Counted from the stretch's first letter, positions 42,725 through 59,527 are shown. The stretch: DNA of 64,000 nucleotides from Deinococcus budaensis (GCF_014201885.1 NZ_JACHFN010000016.1:20410-84409), one strand, 5' to 3'. Program-made: numbers and translations. The notes: generated from the letters alone by a model not told the origin.

Positions 42725-43324
42725 ATGAACCTTACGCGGTGGGGAAGAGGGGGCCTGATCCTGGGCCTGAGTGGAGTCGCACCTGCGGGAGGCGGCGGCC
42801 CGCCCGGCCCGCTCACCCGTGACGCGGCCCTGCGGGGCCTGCCGGGGGTGACGGTGACGGAGGCCCCGAGCGGCGACTTTGAGGAGGATTCCGCCCGCTG
42901 GATGACGGGCGTGGGCTATACCTATGCCGTGCAGGTGCGGGTGGGCGAGCGGGCCGAACGGGTCCTGCTCTCCCCGGGGGCCATCCGCAACAGCGCCATG
43001 GTCAATGACCTGCTCGCCTGTGTGGAAACGACCCAGCCCACCGCCGCTCAGCGTCAGGCCCTCGTGACCGTGGCACGCGGCTTCCTGACCGCCTGTGCGC
43101 CCACCCTCGCCGCGCAGGCCCAGTCGGTCTGGGGGGGATTGACGAGCCACCATGGGGCCGGGGCGTTGGGCTGGCAGGACCGTTAGCTGGGCCGGGTGCT
43201 GGTGGGCTGGAGCGGACGCGAGGGTCTGACTGTGGCGGGCCGCGAGGTCAGCGGGCTGAACGTGACCTGGCCCGGTGACTCCGGCCGCTGCGTCTTCGAG
43301 GCCGCCGCGTTCCCCGGAGGGTGA
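42725..43324 (+). pseudogene. Hypothetical gene with in-frame amber codon
   Basis: The frame begins [17 protein letters not shown] and runs 153 codons to TAG 43184, then continues in the same frame for 45 codons of sensible sequence ([18 protein letters not shown]...[16 protein letters not shown]) to TGA 43322. It looks like a secreted protein interrupted by a single stop. Either a recent nonsense mutation or, less likely, readthrough. The product before the stop is unknown; TTACACT upstream belongs to fumC and not to this gene. Confidence 0.6.
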
Positions 43325-43351
43325 CCGCAGCCTGCCCATTACACTCAGGCC

Positions 43352-44761
<1,410 letters not shown>

Positions 44762-44765
44762 GCCT

Positions 44766-44807
44766 GGCAGGGAGGGCGCCGCGCCGCAGATGAGCGCCCT
44801 CCCTGCC
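44766..44807 (+). terminator. Hairpin after fumC
   Basis: A perfect 14-bp stem, GGCAGGGAGGGCGC (44766-44779) with GCGCCCTCCCTGCC (44794-44807), 14-nt loop, without a U-run. Confidence 0.6.
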
Positions 44808-44830
44808 GGGAGGCCGCCTACAGTGACAGG

Positions 44831-45168
44831 ATGAACGAGGTCCTCCGTCTGGGTGGAAGCGCGGGTCTGGGTCTGGGCGTGCTGGCCGCCGGGCTGCTGC
44901 TCGCCTACGGCGTCTGGGTGGGGCGGCGGGACCTGGGGATGCGGGGCGCCTGGGGCGTCCTGGGGGCGCGGCGCTGGTCTCGTCGCTGCTGCCTGCCTCG
45001 CTGCCGCTGGCCCTGCCCAGACTGGCGGGCCACAGCCTGCTGCCGCTGCTGGTGCTGACCGGCGCCCTGTCGGTCTTTCTGGCTTTCTTCCCGCTGTACA
45101 TCGCGGCCAACTGGCTGGAGGTCGTCCGGCGGGCCTCGCCCCCGCAGGCCGGGGACGCGCCTGCATAG
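44831..45168 (+). pseudogene. Small membrane protein gene with frameshift
   Basis: The ATG frame ([33 protein letters not shown]...) encodes one TM helix, then degenerates into Arg/Cys-rich sequence after about residue 46. From about 44971 the third frame carries a clean hydrophobic continuation ([21 protein letters not shown]...) to TAG 45166. The two halves would join to a 112-residue membrane protein. TACAGT lies 6 nt before the ATG, so the promoter is intact. The shift is in a G/C-rich run, so a sequencing error is possible. Confidence 0.6.
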
Positions 45169-45169
45169 G

Positions 45170-45231
45170 TTGACCTCCTGTGCATTCCGCGCTCTCTTTC
45201 TTCCATCACCGCCCGCGGGGGCGGCTTTTTT
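45170..45231 (+). terminator. Promoter-terminator cassette, second copy
   Basis: TTGACC (45170), 17 bp, a degenerate TCTCTT, then ATCACCGCCC-GCGG-GGGCGG and TTTTTT (45226-45231). It shares TTGAC, TGCATTCCG, CATCACCGCCC and GGCGGCTTTTTT with the cassette at 12436-12498. As a terminator it would end transcription from the frameshifted gene. Confidence 0.65.
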
Positions 45232-45311
45232 GTGCCTGGCGCATTGGGGCGTGGGTGCCGCCTCGGCCATCCGGCCCATCCTTGCCTGGACGCGCTCCGC
45301 TAGGCTGCCGC

Positions 45312-46343
45312 ATGGCGCCCCAGTTCGTTCGCCCCCCCCGCCTTGCGCCCGGTTCGCGGGTGGCGGCCCTGAGTCTGTCGAGCGGGTTCGTGACCGAGGT
45401 GATGGGCCGCTACCGCGCCGGGGTGCGGCAGGTCGCCGCCGAGTTCGGCTGGGAGATCGTGCCCGCGCCGAACGCGCTGCGCGGCCCCGAGTACCTCGAC
45501 CGTCATCCCCAGGCCCGCGCCGACGACCTGCACTGGGCGCTGCGCAGCTCCGACATCCACGGGATGGTCAGCATCATCGGCGGGGACGACAGCGTGCGGC
45601 TGCTGCCGTTTCTCGATCCCAGGCTGATTCGCCAGCACCCCAAGGCTTTTCTGGGGTACAGCGACAGCACGGTCACGCTGACCCAGTTCCTGCGCGCGGG
45701 CGTGATGGCCTACCACGGTCCCTCGCTGCTGACCGATCTGGCGGAAAACGGCGGGCTGCATCCCTTCGTGGTGGCGGGCCTGCGCCGCGCGCTGGTCGAG
45801 GAACCGCGCCCCTTTGACCTGGCGCCCGCCCCCGGGTGGACGGCGGGCGGCCCCGACTGGGCCGACGAGCACCTGCAAGAGGTCCCCCGCACCTTCCAGC
45901 CGGGGGGCGGCTGGGTGTGGCTTCAGGGCGAGGCGGTGGCCGAGGGGCACCTGATCGGCGGCTGCCTGGAGGTGCTGGACATGCTGTGCGGCACGCCCGG
46001 CTGGCCCGCGCCGGAGCTGTGGCGCGGCGCTGTGCTGGCCCTGGAGACCAGCAACGACGTGCCCCCGCCCCGGCAGGTCGGCTACTGGCTGCGGAACTAC
46101 GCCGCGCAGGGCATCCTGGGGGAAGCCGCCGGGCTGCTGCTGGCCCGCCCGCGCGGCTACACGCCCGAGATGACCCAGGACCTTTACGGCTGGGTGCGCC
46201 GCGTGCTGGCCGAGGCGGGGCGGGGCGAGATGCCGGTGGTGGCGAACGTGGACTTCGGGCACACCAGTCCGCAGCTCACGCTGCCGCTGGGGGGCCGGGC
46301 GCGTCTCGACCCCCTGGCCGGGCGCGTCACCGTCGCGCCCTGA
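45312..46343 (+). CDS. S66-family LD-carboxypeptidase-like protein
   Basis: 343 residues from ATG 45312, with TAGGCT (45301-45306) 5 nt upstream (leaderless). The S66 serine peptidases trim peptidoglycan stem peptides or inactivate microcin C (MccF). The catalytic serine lies in FLGYSDSTVTL, the glutamate probably in LALETSND and the histidine in DFGHTSPQLTLPLG. GGDDSVRLLPFLD is the conserved N-terminal strand. No signal peptide, so cytosolic. LdcA and MccF subfamilies cannot be separated by eye. Confidence 0.88.
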   Translation: MAPQFVRPPRLAPGSRVAALSLSSGFVTEVMGRYRAGVRQVAAEFGWEIVPAPNALRGPEYLDRHPQARADDLHWALRSSDIHGMVSIIGGDDSVRLLPFLDPRLIRQHPKAFLGYSDSTVTLTQFLRAGVMAYHGPSLLTDLAENGGLHPFVVAGLRRALVEEPRPFDLAPAPGWTAGGPDWADEHLQEVPRTFQPGGGWVWLQGEAVAEGHLIGGCLEVLDMLCGTPGWPAPELWRGAVLALETSNDVPPPRQVGYWLRNYAAQGILGEAAGLLLARPRGYTPEMTQDLYGWVRRVLAEAGRGEMPVVANVDFGHTSPQLTLPLGGRARLDPLAGRVTVAP

Positions 46344-46391
46344 AGGCCGCCGCGTGCGCCGCAACCGGGTGGGGGCCGCTATCATGCCCCG

Positions 46392-47159
46392 GTGCGGCTC
46401 CTGCTGCTGTCCGACATTCACGCGAACCACACGGCCCTGGAGGCGGTGCTGGCCGACGCCCGGCCCCGGGGCTTCGACCGGACCGTCCACCTTGGCGACG
46501 CGCTGGGCTACGGCCCGCAGCCGCGCGAGGTGCTGGCGGCCTTGCGGGAGCTGGAGGCCACCTGCCTGCTGGGCAACCACGAACAGATGCTGCTGGCGCA
46601 CGCCCGGGGGAGGCCCGGCCGCTGGGCCGAGCTGCGCCCCGGCAGCGTGGTCCTGACGGCGCTACTGTGGCAACTGGGGCGCCTCTCCAGGGCGGACCTC
46701 GCCTGGGTGGGGCAGTGGCCCGACGGTCTCGACGACCCCGCCGTGGGCGCCCGCTACCGCCACGGCACCCCGGTCAGCCTCGACGCCTACACCGACTCGG
46801 TGACGGCCGCCCGCGAGGCCTTCGGGGCGTGGAGCGGTCGGCTGGCCTTTGTGGGCCATACCCACGTGCCGGGCGTGTACAGCGCCCTGAACGCTCCGGT
46901 GGGCGAGTGGGTCAAGTTCCAGGCGCTGCGGGAGGGCGGGGCCTTTGTGCTGCCGCCCGGCTCGCGGGTGATTCTCAACCCCGGCAGCGTCGGCCAGCCG
47001 CGCGACGGCAACCCCGACGCCAGCTACGCGATTTTTGACAGCGCGGCGGGGGTGTTCGGGGTCTTCCGGGTGCCCTACGACATCGGGCGGGCGCAGACGC
47101 TGGCGCTGGAAGCCGGGCTGCCCCCGGTGCTGGCGGCGCGGCTGGCGCTGGGAAAGTAG
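46392..47159 (+). CDS. Calcineurin-like metallophosphoesterase
   Basis: 255 residues from GTG 46392, with TATCAT 6 nt upstream (leaderless). The dinuclear metal site is visible as [33 protein letters not shown] and VGHTHVPGV, followed by [22 protein letters not shown], typical of the YfcE/MJ0936 phosphodiesterase class. The substrate is not known; some relatives act on cyclic nucleotides. Confidence 0.9.
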   Translation: MRLLLLSDIHANHTALEAVLADARPRGFDRTVHLGDALGYGPQPREVLAALRELEATCLLGNHEQMLLAHARGRPGRWAELRPGSVVLTALLWQLGRLSRADLAWVGQWPDGLDDPAVGARYRHGTPVSLDAYTDSVTAAREAFGAWSGRLAFVGHTHVPGVYSALNAPVGEWVKFQALREGGAFVLPPGSRVILNPGSVGQPRDGNPDASYAIFDSAAGVFGVFRVPYDIGRAQTLALEAGLPPVLAARLALGK

Positions 47160-47264
47160 CGTGGGGATGCACGGAGGGCGGCGGCAGGCAGGCAAGGCGC
47201 GGGAGGCGGGGCGCGGGGGAGGGGGTGTGCCCGCGCTTCGCGCCCCGCGCGCCGCGCCGCCCCG

Positions 47265-48200
<936 letters not shown>

Positions 48201-48249
48201 CAATCAGGTGTGCCCGGCAGGGAGGGCTGGGCTACGCTGTCAGCTGTTC

Positions 48250-51102
48250 ATGACCCCTACGGTGACGGCGGATACAGCGCGGCGGATGCAGGACTTCGTG
48301 GCCTACTGGGGCACCCTGAAGGGCGACGAGAAGGGCGAGAGTCAGGTCTTTCTGGACCGGCTGTTTCAGGCGTTCGGGCACGCGGGGTACAAGGAAGCGG
48401 GCGCGGAACTGGAATACCGGGTCGCCAAGCAGGGCGGCGGCAAGAGGTTCGCGGACCTGGTGTGGCGGCCGCGCGTGCTGATCGAGATGAAAAAGCGCGG
48501 CGAGGGGCTGGCGAACCACTACCAGCAGGCCTTCGACTACTGGCTGAGGCTGGTGCCTGACCGCCCCCGTTACGCCGTCCTGTGCAACTTCGACGAACTG
48601 TGGGTGTACGACTTTGGCGTGCAGCTCGACGAGCCGATGGACCGCGTGCGAATCGGGGAACTGCCGGAGCGCTACGCGGTGCTGAACTTCCTGTTTCCGC
48701 AGGAGCGCGAGCCGCTGTTCGGCAACAACCGGGTGGACGTGGCCCGCGAGGCCGCCGACAGCGTGGCGCGGGTGCTCAACAGCGTCATAGCACGCGGCGA
48801 GGACCGCGCCCGCGCCCAGCGGTTTCTCCTCCAGTGCGTCATGGCGATGTTCGCGGAGGACTTCGAGCTGATTCCGCGCGGCTTCTTTACCGAACTGGTA
48901 GGCGACGCGCGGCAGGGAAAGGGCAGCAGCTACGACCTCTTCGGCGGGCTGTTCCGGCAGATGAACACGCCCGAGCGGGCGCGCGGGGGCCGCTTCGCTC
49001 CGATTCCCTACTTCAACGGCGGGCTGTTCCGCGTCGTGGACCCCATCGAACTGACCCGGGACGAACTGCATCTGCTCCACCGGGCCGCGCTGGAACACAA
49101 CTGGGCGAAGATTCAGCCGCAGATTTTCGGGGTGCTGTTCCAGAGCAGCATGGGCAAGGCCGACCGCCACGCCCGGGGCGCCCACTACACCAGCGAAGCC
49201 GACATCATGCGCGTGGTGCTGCCCACGGTCGTCACGCCCTTCCAGACCCGGATCGACGCGGCGGGCACGCAGAAGGAACTGCGCGGCCTGCTGGACGAAC
49301 TCGCCGCCTTTCAGGTCCTCGACCCCGCGTGCGGCAGCGGCAACTTTCTGTATGTCGCCTACCGCGAGCTGCGCCGTCTGGAGGCCCGCGCCCTGCTGCG
49401 GCTGCGCGACCTGTCGGCGCCGGGCACGCCGCTGCCGCCCACCCGCGTCAGCATCCGGCAGATGCACGGGCTGGAATACGACCCGTTCGGCGCGGAACTC
49501 GCCAAGGTGACCCTCACCCTGGCCAAGGAACTCGCCATCCGCGAGATGCAGGGTCTATTGGGCAACACCGGCTTGGACTTCGACCAGCCGCTTCCGCTGG
49601 ACAACCTTGACGACCGCATCGTGCAGGGAGACGCCCTCTTTACCCCCTGGCCGCGCGTGAACGCGGTCATCGGCAACCCGCCCTTTCAGAGCAAGAACAA
49701 GCTCCAGCGCGAGATGGGTCCGGCCTATGTGCGGAAGCTGCGCGCCGCCTACCCGGACGTGCCGGGCCGCGCCGACTACTGCGTCTACTGGATTCGCCGG
49801 GCGCACGACCACCTGCAAGACGGTCAGCGGGCCGGGCTGGTCGGCACCAACACCATCCGCCAGAACGACAGCCGCGTGGGCGGCCTGGATCACGTCACCG
49901 CGCACGGCGGCACCCTCACCGACGCCGTGGGCACCCAGGTCTGGAGCGGCGACGCCGCCGTCCACGTCTCCATCGTCAACTGGGTCCGGGGGCCGCAGCC
50001 GGGACCCAAGCACCTGAGCTGGCAGGTGGGCGACCGCCAGGGCAGCCCGTGGCAGAGCGTGGAGGTGCCTGTCATCAACGCCGCCCTCTCTGCCGGAACC
50101 GACGTAACGGCTGCCCAGAGGTTGACGACCAACGCCCGCAGCGGCGCGTGCTACCAGGGCCAGACGCACGGCCATAAGGGGTTCTTGCTCAGCGGGTTGG
50201 AGGTCGGGCAGATGATGAGGGACCCGAAAGCGCGGCCTTTCCTGCATCCGTACCTCACGGCGGACGAAATGATCGGCAATCAGGGCAGCACTCCCGAACG
50301 TTGGGTCGTTGACCTGAACGGCGCGGACGATCTGTTCAGCGCCATGAACGCGGGCACGGCGTTTGAACGCTTGAAGCGTGAGGTCGAACCCGAGATGCGG
50401 GCCAAGGCCGAGGAGGAACGCGAGAAGACCGGCAGCGAGCGCGGTCCCCGTCAAGCCCACTATCAGAGATGGTGGAAGCACTGGCGAGGGCGCGGCGAAC
50501 TCATCGAAAAAATCGCGTCCCTGCCGCGTTACGTCGCCTGCGGTCAGGTCACGAAGCGTCCGATCTTTGAGTTCGTCTCCTCGGGGATTCGCCCGAATGC
50601 TGCGCTGATCGTCTTTCCCTTGGCTGATGATTACTCCTTCGGCATCCTGCAATCGTCGGCCCACTGGGAATGGCTCAAGGCCAGAGGCTCGACGCTGACC
50701 GAACGCTTCCGCTACACCTCCGATACTGTTTTCGATTCCTTCCCCTGGCCCCAGTCCGCCACGCCCGAGCAGGTGCGGGCGGTGGCGGGGGCGGCGGTGG
50801 CGCTGCGGGGGCTGCGAAACGAGGTGATGAAACGCCAGGGCTGGAGCCTGCGCGACCTGTACCGCACGCTGGACACGCCCGGCAAGAACCCGCTGCGGGA
50901 CGCGCAGGAACGGCTGGACGCGGCGGTGCGGGCGGCGTACGGGATGCCTGCGGGGGCGGATGTGCTGGCGTTCCTGCTGGCGCTGAACGCGAGGCTGGCG
51001 GCGGCAGAGGGGCGGGGCGAGGCCATTGTGGGGCCGGGCCTGCCCGCTGGCCTGAACGCGGCGGACTTCACGGCGGCAGATGCGGTGCGGCCCCTGGGGT
51101 AA
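48250..51102 (+). CDS. MmeI-like bifunctional restriction-methylation protein
   Basis: 950 residues. The N-terminus contains a PD-(D/E)xK-type nuclease: D69 in FADLVWRPR, then E79-M80-K81. An alpha-helical spacer (about 150-330) precedes the gamma-class N6-adenine methyltransferase with [10 protein letters not shown] (358-367) and the catalytic NPPF (476-479). The C-terminal third is a likely target-recognition domain ([13 protein letters not shown] near residue 830). This is the single-polypeptide type IIL/IIG architecture. TACGCT lies 9 nt before the ATG. No separate R, M or S gene is nearby, so it would act alone. Confidence 0.82.
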   Translation: MTPTVTADTARRMQDFVAYWGTLKGDEKGESQVFLDRLFQAFGHAGYKEAGAELEYRVAKQGGGKRFADLVWRPRVLIEMKKRGEGLANHYQQAFDYWLRLVPDRPRYAVLCNFDELWVYDFGVQLDEPMDRVRIGELPERYAVLNFLFPQEREPLFGNNRVDVAREAADSVARVLNSVIARGEDRARAQRFLLQCVMAMFAEDFELIPRGFFTELVGDARQGKGSSYDLFGGLFRQMNTPERARGGRFAPIPYFNGGLFRVVDPIELTRDELHLLHRAALEHNWAKIQPQIFGVLFQSSMGKADRHARGAHYTSEADIMRVVLPTVVTPFQTRIDAAGTQKELRGLLDELAAFQVLDPACGSGNFLYVAYRELRRLEARALLRLRDLSAPGTPLPPTRVSIRQMHGLEYDPFGAELAKVTLTLAKELAIREMQGLLGNTGLDFDQPLPLDNLDDRIVQGDALFTPWPRVNAVIGNPPFQSKNKLQREMGPAYVRKLRAAYPDVPGRADYCVYWIRRAHDHLQDGQRAGLVGTNTIRQNDSRVGGLDHVTAHGGTLTDAVGTQVWSGDAAVHVSIVNWVRGPQPGPKHLSWQVGDRQGSPWQSVEVPVINAALSAGTDVTAAQRLTTNARSGACYQGQTHGHKGFLLSGLEVGQMMRDPKARPFLHPYLTADEMIGNQGSTPERWVVDLNGADDLFSAMNAGTAFERLKREVEPEMRAKAEEEREKTGSERGPRQAHYQRWWKHWRGRGELIEKIASLPRYVACGQVTKRPIFEFVSSGIRPNAALIVFPLADDYSFGILQSSAHWEWLKARGSTLTERFRYTSDTVFDSFPWPQSATPEQVRAVAGAAVALRGLRNEVMKRQGWSLRDLYRTLDTPGKNPLRDAQERLDAAVRAAYGMPAGADVLAFLLALNARLAAAEGRGEAIVGPGLPAGLNAADFTAADAVRPLG

Positions 51103-51140
51103 GGTCCGCTTTTCCCCTCTCCCGCCCTAGACTCCTCCCC

Positions 51141-51800
<660 letters not shown>

Positions 51801-51896
51801 CACGGCCTGCGCTGACACGGCCTGCGCCGGGCCGCGCTCCTGGCCCCTCCGTTCGGCCAGGATGAAGGTTGCCCGGCGGGCGGGGTAAGGTCGAAC

Positions 51897-53084
51897 ATGC
51901 TCCGCAACTACCGCCTGTGGTGGCACCCGCCCCGGCTGCATGCGCCGGGAGAGCTGCCCGGGCGCGTGACCTGGCTGGAACTGTTCTACGACCTGGTGTT
52001 CGTGGTGGTGATCGCGCGGCTGGCGCATCACCTGACGGAGCACCCCGACGCGCGCCGCTTCGGAGAATTCCTGCTGCTGTTCGTGCCGGTGTGGTGGGTG
52101 TGGCTCAGCGTCGCGTACTACAACGAGCGCTTCGAGACCTACGACCTGAGCTTCCGGGCCATGACCCTGCTTCAGATGCTGGCGGTGGCGGGCATGGCGG
52201 CCAACGCGGAAGACGGCCTGGGCAAGACCGCGACCGGCTTCGCGCTCTCCTACGCCGCCGCGCGGGGGCTGATCTTGCTGATGTGGTGGCGGGCGGGACG
52301 CCACAATCCGGGCGCGCGGCCCGTCACCGACGTGTACGTGCGGAACTTCAGCGTCAGCGTGGTGCTGTGGGTGGTCGCGGCTTTCCTGACCGGCCCGCTG
52401 GCGCTGGCGCTCAAGGGCGCGGGCCTCCTCATCGACCTGCTCACGCCCATGCTGACCCTGCGCGACCAGCCGCGCGCCTTTCCCGCCGCCGCGCGCAAGC
52501 TGCCCGAGCGCTTCGGGCTGTTCGTGATCATCGTGCTGGGCGAGAGTCTGGTGGGCGTGGTGAACGGGCTGGCCGACGCCGAGAGCGTCACGGCGGTCAC
52601 GCTGCTGCGCTTCGGGCTGGGGTTCGCGCTGGGCTTCGGGCTGTGGTGGGTGTATTTCGACTTTGTCGGCCGCCGCGAGCCGGACTCGCACAACCGCTGG
52701 CGCTTTTTTGCCTGGGCCTACCTGCACCTGCCGCTGGTGGTCGGCATCACGCTGGTCGGCGCGATGGTGCAGCATGCCGTCACGCTGGAGGGCGCCGCCG
52801 GGCCGGGCGTGCGCTGGCTGCTGGCGGGAGGCTTCGCGCTGTATTACCTGGCCTGCGCCGGCCTGGAATACACCCTGCACCCCGAGGACCCGCCGCTGGT
52901 GCGGGCAGGGCAGATCGTGCCGCTGCGGCTGCTGACGGCGCTCGCGGCCCTGACGCTGGCGGCGCTGCTGAGCACCGTCTCGGGCTTGGTCGCCGCGTTG
53001 ATCGTGCTGCACGGGGTCCATATGGTGGTGGGCTTGCGGGCGTGGTTCGGCAGCGAGAACGCCGGGCGCCCCGACACGCACTGA
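51897..53084 (+). CDS. Low-temperature-requirement protein A (LtrA) family
   Basis: 395 residues with about ten TM helices. The family signature [17 protein letters not shown] appears at about residues 24-40 and [17 protein letters not shown] at about 205-221. LtrA was described in Listeria as needed for growth at low temperature; its biochemical function is unknown. The ATG is preceded by AAGG-like sequence. No neighbour explains its role. Confidence 0.85.
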   Translation: MLRNYRLWWHPPRLHAPGELPGRVTWLELFYDLVFVVVIARLAHHLTEHPDARRFGEFLLLFVPVWWVWLSVAYYNERFETYDLSFRAMTLLQMLAVAGMAANAEDGLGKTATGFALSYAAARGLILLMWWRAGRHNPGARPVTDVYVRNFSVSVVLWVVAAFLTGPLALALKGAGLLIDLLTPMLTLRDQPRAFPAAARKLPERFGLFVIIVLGESLVGVVNGLADAESVTAVTLLRFGLGFALGFGLWWVYFDFVGRREPDSHNRWRFFAWAYLHLPLVVGITLVGAMVQHAVTLEGAAGPGVRWLLAGGFALYYLACAGLEYTLHPEDPPLVRAGQIVPLRLLTALAALTLAALLSTVSGLVAALIVLHGVHMVVGLRAWFGSENAGRPDTH

Positions 53085-53183
53085 GCGGCGGTCCTGGCGG
53101 GGCAACCCGCGACCTGGCTGGACGCCCCCACGACTGGACCCCGGCTCTCTCTCGCCCTGGGCCGTCCGGTTTACCCTGTAGCC

Positions 53184-53221
53184 ATGTCGCGCCGCCCTTT
53201 CCCTCTCCGCGCCGCCTGCCC

Positions 53222-53234
<13 letters not shown>
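53184..53234 (+). CDS. Putative leaderless 16-residue peptide upstream of the DUF2270 gene
   Basis: The [19 protein letters not shown] starts 6 nt after TACCCT (53172-53177), the leaderless spacing, and stops at TAG 53232, overlapping the first codons of the DUF2270 gene in another frame. If translated, it would affect initiation at 53222. It may be chance in GC-rich DNA. Confidence 0.3.
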
Positions 53235-54696
<1,462 letters not shown>

Positions 54697-54706
54697 GGCC
54701 GGGAGG

Positions 54707-55084
54707 TCAGCGCCGCCCGCCCCGCCCACGCGGCGGCCCCTTGCGGACGCCCGCGTAGCGGTTGCGTTCGCGGCGGCGCTCGGCGCTGCTGGAGGTCTGG
54801 GCGCCGCCGCGCGCCCGCCCCGCCGGGACCCGCCCGGCCAGGCGGCGCGGCACGAAGGTGTCCACCGTCAGGAACCGGAAGAGGGGGATATACAGCAGCA
54901 GCACGAAGATCAACGTGCCCCACCAGGTGTCCAGGTACGGCCCCAGCCCCAGCGCCCGCAGCAGCGCCGAGAGCAGGGTCGCCAGCAGGGTGAACAGCAG
55001 CACCCGGATCAAGAGCCGCCCCAGCTTGCGCCCGGTCAAGCCCGGCTGGGGGTCCGGCGTCATCAACCAGCGCCAGAGCTTCAA
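54707..55084 (-). CDS. Small membrane protein, unknown function
   Basis: 125 residues from TTG 55084, which has a GGAGG Shine-Dalgarno and overlaps the upstream stop as TTGA; ATG 55063 is the alternative. Two TM helices (about 22-48 and 53-72) and a basic Arg/Gly-rich tail. It lies 10 bp upstream of the CDP-alcohol phosphotransferase gene and is probably its cotranscribed partner. Confidence 0.65.
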   Translation of the reverse strand: MKLWRWLMTPDPQPGLTGRKLGRLLIRVLLFTLLATLLSALLRALGLGPYLDTWWGTLIFVLLLYIPLFRFLTVDTFVPRRLAGRVPAGRARGGAQTSSSAERRRERNRYAGVRKGPPRGRGGRR

Positions 55085-55968
55085 GTCTCCTCCCCCGGGG
55101 CCGCTGGGCGGGCCGCCGCCCCCACGGTCACCCGGTCGCGGAAGGCTTCCAGCTCGGGCCACCCGGTCTGCCCGGCGTCCACGTCCAGGACCAGCACGGG
55201 CTTGTGGGTCTTCCCGGCTAGGCGGTCGAGGGCCGCGCGGTGGGCCGCGTCCCGGGCCGGGGCGGCCAGCACGACCCCGCGCACGGCGCTCTTGCCCTCT
55301 AGCAGCTTGAGGGCGCCGAACAGTTCCTTTTCGCCTGCCGGAGCGCCCGCCCGCTCGATGCGTTCGCCGCGCGCCGCGACCTGCGAGGGGGGCAGCTCGG
55401 GCGAATAGACCCCGTGCAGGCCCAGGTCGTCCAGCGCCGCCCGCAAGCCCGCGCTGAGGTCGGGGTCGCCCAGCAGGGCGCGTGGACCAATCACGGCGAC
55501 CGTCACGCGCGACGCCCGGCTCAGCGGCGGCATCTCCTCGCGCTTGCCGTTCGCCAGCGGCTTGACCCGCTCCAGCGCGAGGCGCACCCGGGCCGGGTTG
55601 GCGGTCAGGCGCTGGCCGAGGTCCTGGGCCGCCGGGACCATCGCGTCCCCGCCGTCGGGCAGGGCGACCAGCGTGGGCAGGCCGCTGAGGCGCCGGGGCA
55701 ACAACTCGGCCAGCGCCTCGCCCCAGGCGTCGCTTGCCACTGCCGGGGTCTGCGGCAGCAGCACCGCGTCCACCCGGCCCAGTTCCAGCACCCGCCCCAG
55801 CACCAGCTGCACCTGCACCGGGGCGTCGGGCAGGCTCTCCTGCCCCAGCGCCAGCGCCTCGGCGGCAGGCAGGGTGGGGAGCGCGACCTCGACCCCGAGT
55901 TCTTTCAGGAACGCAGCCCAGTACCGCCCGTGCCGCGCGCCCAGCGTATCCAGCAGACCGACCTTCAT
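55081..55968 (-). CDS. Hypothetical protein, faintly like acyl-CoA dehydratase activase-related proteins
   Basis: 295 residues. The start [20 protein letters not shown] and the segment [20 protein letters not shown] recall the DUF2229/CoA-activase-related family, but the expected cysteine ligands are missing, so the link is weak. TAGACT (minus strand, 55976-55981) lies 7 nt before ATG 55968 (leaderless). First gene of the three-gene operon. Confidence 0.6.
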   Translation of the reverse strand: MKVGLLDTLGARHGRYWAAFLKELGVEVALPTLPAAEALALGQESLPDAPVQVQLVLGRVLELGRVDAVLLPQTPAVASDAWGEALAELLPRRLSGLPTLVALPDGGDAMVPAAQDLGQRLTANPARVRLALERVKPLANGKREEMPPLSRASRVTVAVIGPRALLGDPDLSAGLRAALDDLGLHGVYSPELPPSQVAARGERIERAGAPAGEKELFGALKLLEGKSAVRGVVLAAPARDAAHRAALDRLAGKTHKPVLVLDVDAGQTGWPELEAFRDRVTVGAAARPAAPGEET

Positions 55969-56024
55969 CGGGGGCAGTCTACAGGGGCGCGGGGGGGCCG
56001 CAGCGCCCCGCTATCCTGCCGCCC

Positions 56025-56795
<771 letters not shown>

Positions 56796-56838
56796 TTCGT
56801 CCCGGCGGCCCCGCGCGGCGCGTGCTCTACTCCTCCCC

Positions 56839-59070
56839 GTGCGTGCCCTGTCGCTGCTCGTGACCCGGCGGCCCTGGCTGGTGCTGGGGCTGTGGGGCCT
56901 GCTCGCGCTGCTCAGCGCCTATCCCGCCTCGCTGGCACCCCGGGGCCTCAGCGCCAATCCCGGCGGCCTGGAAAACGCCGAGAGCACCCGCGTGACCACG
57001 CTGCTGCGCGAACGCTTCGGCGAGACCGACACCAACACGGCGCTGCTGGTCACCCGCCACGACCCGCCGCTGGGCACCCCGGCGGGCCAGGAGGCGTATA
57101 ACCGCCTGCTCGCCGGGCTGGAGGAGGTGGCGGGCGTCAGCCGCGTCCTGCCGGCCGGAGCACAGGGCAGCGTGCCCACGGTCAGCGAGGACGGCCGCCT
57201 GTCGCTGACCGTCGCCCAGATTCCGCTGGAAGACGGGGCGACCCAGACCCTGGCCCGCGTGCGCGCCTACGTGGCCCAGGCCGAAGCCGCAGCAGGGGGC
57301 CTGAGCGTGGGCGTGACCGGCGGGCAGGCCATCGCGGACGACTTCACCGAGTTCGCCGAGAGCGACACCAAACGCAGCGAGCTGACAGCCCTGCCCCTCA
57401 CCGCGCTGGTGCTGCTGGGCGTGTTCGGGGCGCTGGTGGCGACCGGGCTGCCGCTGGCGGTCGGCGTGCTGAGCATCACGGTGGCGATGGCGGGGCTGTA
57501 CGGCCTGACCCGGGTGACCGAGGTCAGCTCCTTTGCCCAGAGCATCATCACCATGCTGGGGCTGGGGGCCGGGATCGACTACGCCTTACTCATGGTCAAC
57601 CGCTTCCGCGAGGAACTGGGGCAGGATCCCGATCCCCGCGCGGCGGCGGCCCGCACCGTCCTGACCGCCGGGCGCAGCGTGCTGTTCAGCGGCCTGACAG
57701 TCGCCATCGCGATGGCCGCCCTGATCCTCCCGCCCATCGCCTTCGTGCGCAGCATGGGCCTGGGCGGGGTGCTGGTGGTGCTGCTCACGGTGCTCGCCAG
57801 CGTGACGGCGCTCCCCGCGCTGCTGGCCCTGCTGGGCGAGCGGGTCAACAGTCCCCGGCGCCTGCGCCTGCCCTGGACGGCGGGGGCGGGGTCGTCGGGG
57901 GCCTGGACCGCCTTCGCCCGGCGGGTCACCCGGCGCCCCGGACTGGCGGCGCTGCTCAGCGTCCTCTTTCTGCTCCTCCTCGCCTGGCCCGCCCGCGAGA
58001 TGCAGACCGGGTACGCGGGCGCTTGGGGCCTGACGCCCGGCGTCGAGAGCCGCGACGCCCTGGCGGACGTGCGCGATCTGGGCGCGGGCGGCCTGCTCAG
58101 CCAGTTCGAGGTCATCCTCGATCTGGAAGGCCAGCGCTACGGCCCAGAGGACCGCGCCCGCTTCCAGGGGGTCGTCGAGGACCTGCGCGCCCTGCCCGGC
58201 GTCCAGACGGTGGTCAGCCCCTTCCTGACCCCGGCGGACCTGGTAGGAGGGGAGGGGGAAGGAGGCGGCACCGACACGCTGGCCGCACTCAGCCTGCTCA
58301 ACGCGCGGTCCTTCAGCGCTGACCGGACGCTGCTGCGGGTCACGGTGGTGCCGGGGAGCTACCTGCGCGCCGACCAGATCGACCCCTTTCAGGCGCGGCT
58401 GCGCGGGGCGCTGGCGGCGTCCGGCTTTCCCTTCCTGCTGGGCGGCGCGCCGATTGGCGAGCGCGAGTTCAGCCGGGCGATCACGGGCGCGCTGCCGACG
58501 GCCGTGCTGACCGTCTTCGCGGCGACCTTCCTGCTGCTGATGGTCGCCTTTCGCAGCCTGCTGGTGCCGCTCAAGAGTCTGCTGATGAACACCCTGACGG
58601 TCGGCGCGGCCTACGGGGTCGTCACGCTGGTCGTGCAGGGGGGCTTCCTGGCTGGGCCGCTGGGCATACCCGACGACGTGGGCGTGCTGGACTCCAGCCT
58701 GCCGCTGCTGCTGTTCGCGGTGCTGTTCGGCCTCAGCATGGACTACGAGATCTTCCTGCTCTCGCGCGTGCAGGAAGAAGTGCTGCGCGGCCACCCCAAC
58801 GACGAGGCGGTGGTCCTCGCCGTGGGCCGCACCGCCCGCATCATCACCTCGGCGGCGCTGATCATGTTCATCGTCTTTTGCGCCTTTATCGCCGGGCGGG
58901 TGGTCGCCAACAAGAGCATCGGCCTGGGCCTGGCGGTCGCGGTGGCCCTCGACGCCACGCTGGTGCGGCTGGTGCTGGTGCCCGCCTTCCTGAAGCTCGC
59001 CGGGCGTTGGAACTGGTGGCTGCCGGGGTGGCTGGACCGCCTGCTGCCCCGGGTGCGCATCGAGCACTGA
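56839..59070 (+). CDS. MMPL-family RND transporter
   Basis: 743 residues from GTG 56839, with two sets of TM helices (about 10-30 and 185-350; then 370-395 and 545-720) separated by large extracytoplasmic loops. The MMPL motif [20 protein letters not shown] (about 245-264) and its repeat [19 protein letters not shown] (about 635-653) are present. MMPL proteins export lipids or large hydrophobic compounds by proton antiport. No substrate can be assigned. Confidence 0.88.
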   Translation: MRALSLLVTRRPWLVLGLWGLLALLSAYPASLAPRGLSANPGGLENAESTRVTTLLRERFGETDTNTALLVTRHDPPLGTPAGQEAYNRLLAGLEEVAGVSRVLPAGAQGSVPTVSEDGRLSLTVAQIPLEDGATQTLARVRAYVAQAEAAAGGLSVGVTGGQAIADDFTEFAESDTKRSELTALPLTALVLLGVFGALVATGLPLAVGVLSITVAMAGLYGLTRVTEVSSFAQSIITMLGLGAGIDYALLMVNRFREELGQDPDPRAAAARTVLTAGRSVLFSGLTVAIAMAALILPPIAFVRSMGLGGVLVVLLTVLASVTALPALLALLGERVNSPRRLRLPWTAGAGSSGAWTAFARRVTRRPGLAALLSVLFLLLLAWPAREMQTGYAGAWGLTPGVESRDALADVRDLGAGGLLSQFEVILDLEGQRYGPEDRARFQGVVEDLRALPGVQTVVSPFLTPADLVGGEGEGGGTDTLAALSLLNARSFSADRTLLRVTVVPGSYLRADQIDPFQARLRGALAASGFPFLLGGAPIGEREFSRAITGALPTAVLTVFAATFLLLMVAFRSLLVPLKSLLMNTLTVGAAYGVVTLVVQGGFLAGPLGIPDDVGVLDSSLPLLLFAVLFGLSMDYEIFLLSRVQEEVLRGHPNDEAVVLAVGRTARIITSAALIMFIVFCAFIAGRVVANKSIGLGLAVAVALDATLVRLVLVPAFLKLAGRWNWWLPGWLDRLLPRVRIEH

Positions 59071-59220
59071 GCGGCAGTCGCGGTTAAAGAGAGGCCCGGA
59101 CGACCGACGGACGGCACCCGCCCTGGCGCCGGGCGACGCGAAAGAGATCCGTCAGGTCCGTGGCGCCACCATGAGGGCAGTTCTGGCCCCCCGCGCCGGA
59201 ACGCGCCCCCCGGAGGAGAC

Positions 59221-59448
59221 ATGTTGACTGTCCATCTGCACCTGTGTAACGGGGACGTCGTGCCCCTCACGCTCACGCCCTCGCAGCGCGACCGCCTCAA
59301 CCGGACCCTGAACCAGGCCACCCTCTCGCAGACGCCGCTGGAGGTCACGGTGAACGGGGCCGAGCTGACCATCCCCTGGCGCTCCATCGCGTACCTTTCC
59401 ACTCCTGCCCAGAGTGCCGAGCAGTCGCCGGAGCAAGCGGCCGACTGA
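59221..59448 (+). CDS. Small hypothetical protein
   Basis: 75 residues, [18 protein letters not shown]..., beta-rich at the start and Ser/Gln/Glu-rich at the end. A GGAGGAGAC Shine-Dalgarno precedes the ATG and a strong terminator follows the stop, so this is a standalone expressed gene. No homologue known to me. Confidence 0.7.
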   Translation: MLTVHLHLCNGDVVPLTLTPSQRDRLNRTLNQATLSQTPLEVTVNGAELTIPWRSIAYLSTPAQSAEQSPEQAAD

Positions 59449-59478
59449 AGCGCCCCCTCCGGCCTGTTTCCCTTCCTG

Positions 59479-59500
59479 CCCCGCGCCCGCGGGGTTTTTT
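59479..59500 (+). terminator. Intrinsic terminator after the small hypothetical gene
   Basis: CCCCGC (59479-59484) / GCGGGG (59489-59494), 4-nt loop, followed by six Ts. Confidence 0.85.
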
Positions 59501-59527
59501 GCCGGGTGGGGTCCGGCGAGGCGCCGC

